A program made the position numbers and the translations under genes. Positions 21,712 to 21,749 of a DNA stretch of 21,749 nucleotides are shown here, one piece after another. Below the pieces are notes generated by a model that did not search any database, was not told where the DNA came from, and saw nothing but the letters and a program-made list of their open reading frames with translations. Every line of letters begins with the position of its first letter. Within the stretch, counting starts at the first letter, position 1. The stretch is from Prevotella sp. CAG:924 (lineage in GTDB: Bacteria > Bacteroidota > Bacteroidia > Bacteroidales > Bacteroidaceae), in contig HF988605.1 in assembly GCA_000431975.1 (NCBI GenBank), forward strand, positions 1-21,749. The letters run 5' to 3'.

Positions 21712-21749
21712 CAAAAAGATTACCGCCCAACGGCCTTGCCAGGAATGCC

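Overview
The window comes from a member of the Bacteroidales, most likely a Prevotellaceae species with fairly high GC. The reasons are the repeated Bacteroidota-type -7 boxes (TAnnTTTG, mostly TAACTTTG or TACCTTTG) about 30-60 bases before start codons, A-rich rather than Shine-Dalgarno leaders for most genes, a short TonB-dependent receptor with a Bacteroidota-style extended signal region, and family-specific proteins (DUF4738-like lipoprotein, DUF6557-like protein, fused NfnA-NfnB).

Layout. 1-518 has no gene but is strongly structured and may hold a diverged cobalamin riboswitch serving a gene beyond the left edge. 519-2567 (-) is a TonB-dependent outer-membrane receptor, divergent from rplU-rpmA (2794-3416), which is followed by serS (3569-4861). 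4862-6074 is a gene-poor stretch with two strong hairpins, a 5'-truncated regulator remnant (5218-5649, -) and a cluster of five tandem hairpins (5781-5937). A secreted histidine acid phosphatase (6075-7388, -) follows.

7389-10164 is a decayed accessory island. Two remnants of an IS982-type transposase in the same orientation bracket a McrB-like/FRG-like chimeric remnant, an intact Panacea (DUF4065) antitoxin-like gene and its frameshifted toxin-like partner.

10165-18131 is a nicotinamide-cofactor block. nadA-nadB-nadC make NAD from aspartate. A single-chain NfnA-NfnB fusion would make NADPH by electron bifurcation, and gdhA uses NADPH for ammonia assimilation. The nfn promoter carries a set of CGGTCATTAG operators, and the gdhA promoter carries a 16-bp palindrome plus an inverted repeat over its -33 box.

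18132-21749 holds a GNAT acetyltransferase, a lipoprotein, a convergent conserved small protein, and a translationally coupled unit of a membrane-anchored TPR protein followed by ribH. A divergent promoter at the right edge points to another gene outside the window.

The most unusual material is the decayed toxin-antitoxin/defence island with its orphaned antitoxin, the hairpin cluster at 5781-5937, and the operator array before the nfn fusion. No tRNA, rRNA, CRISPR array or intact mobile element was found.
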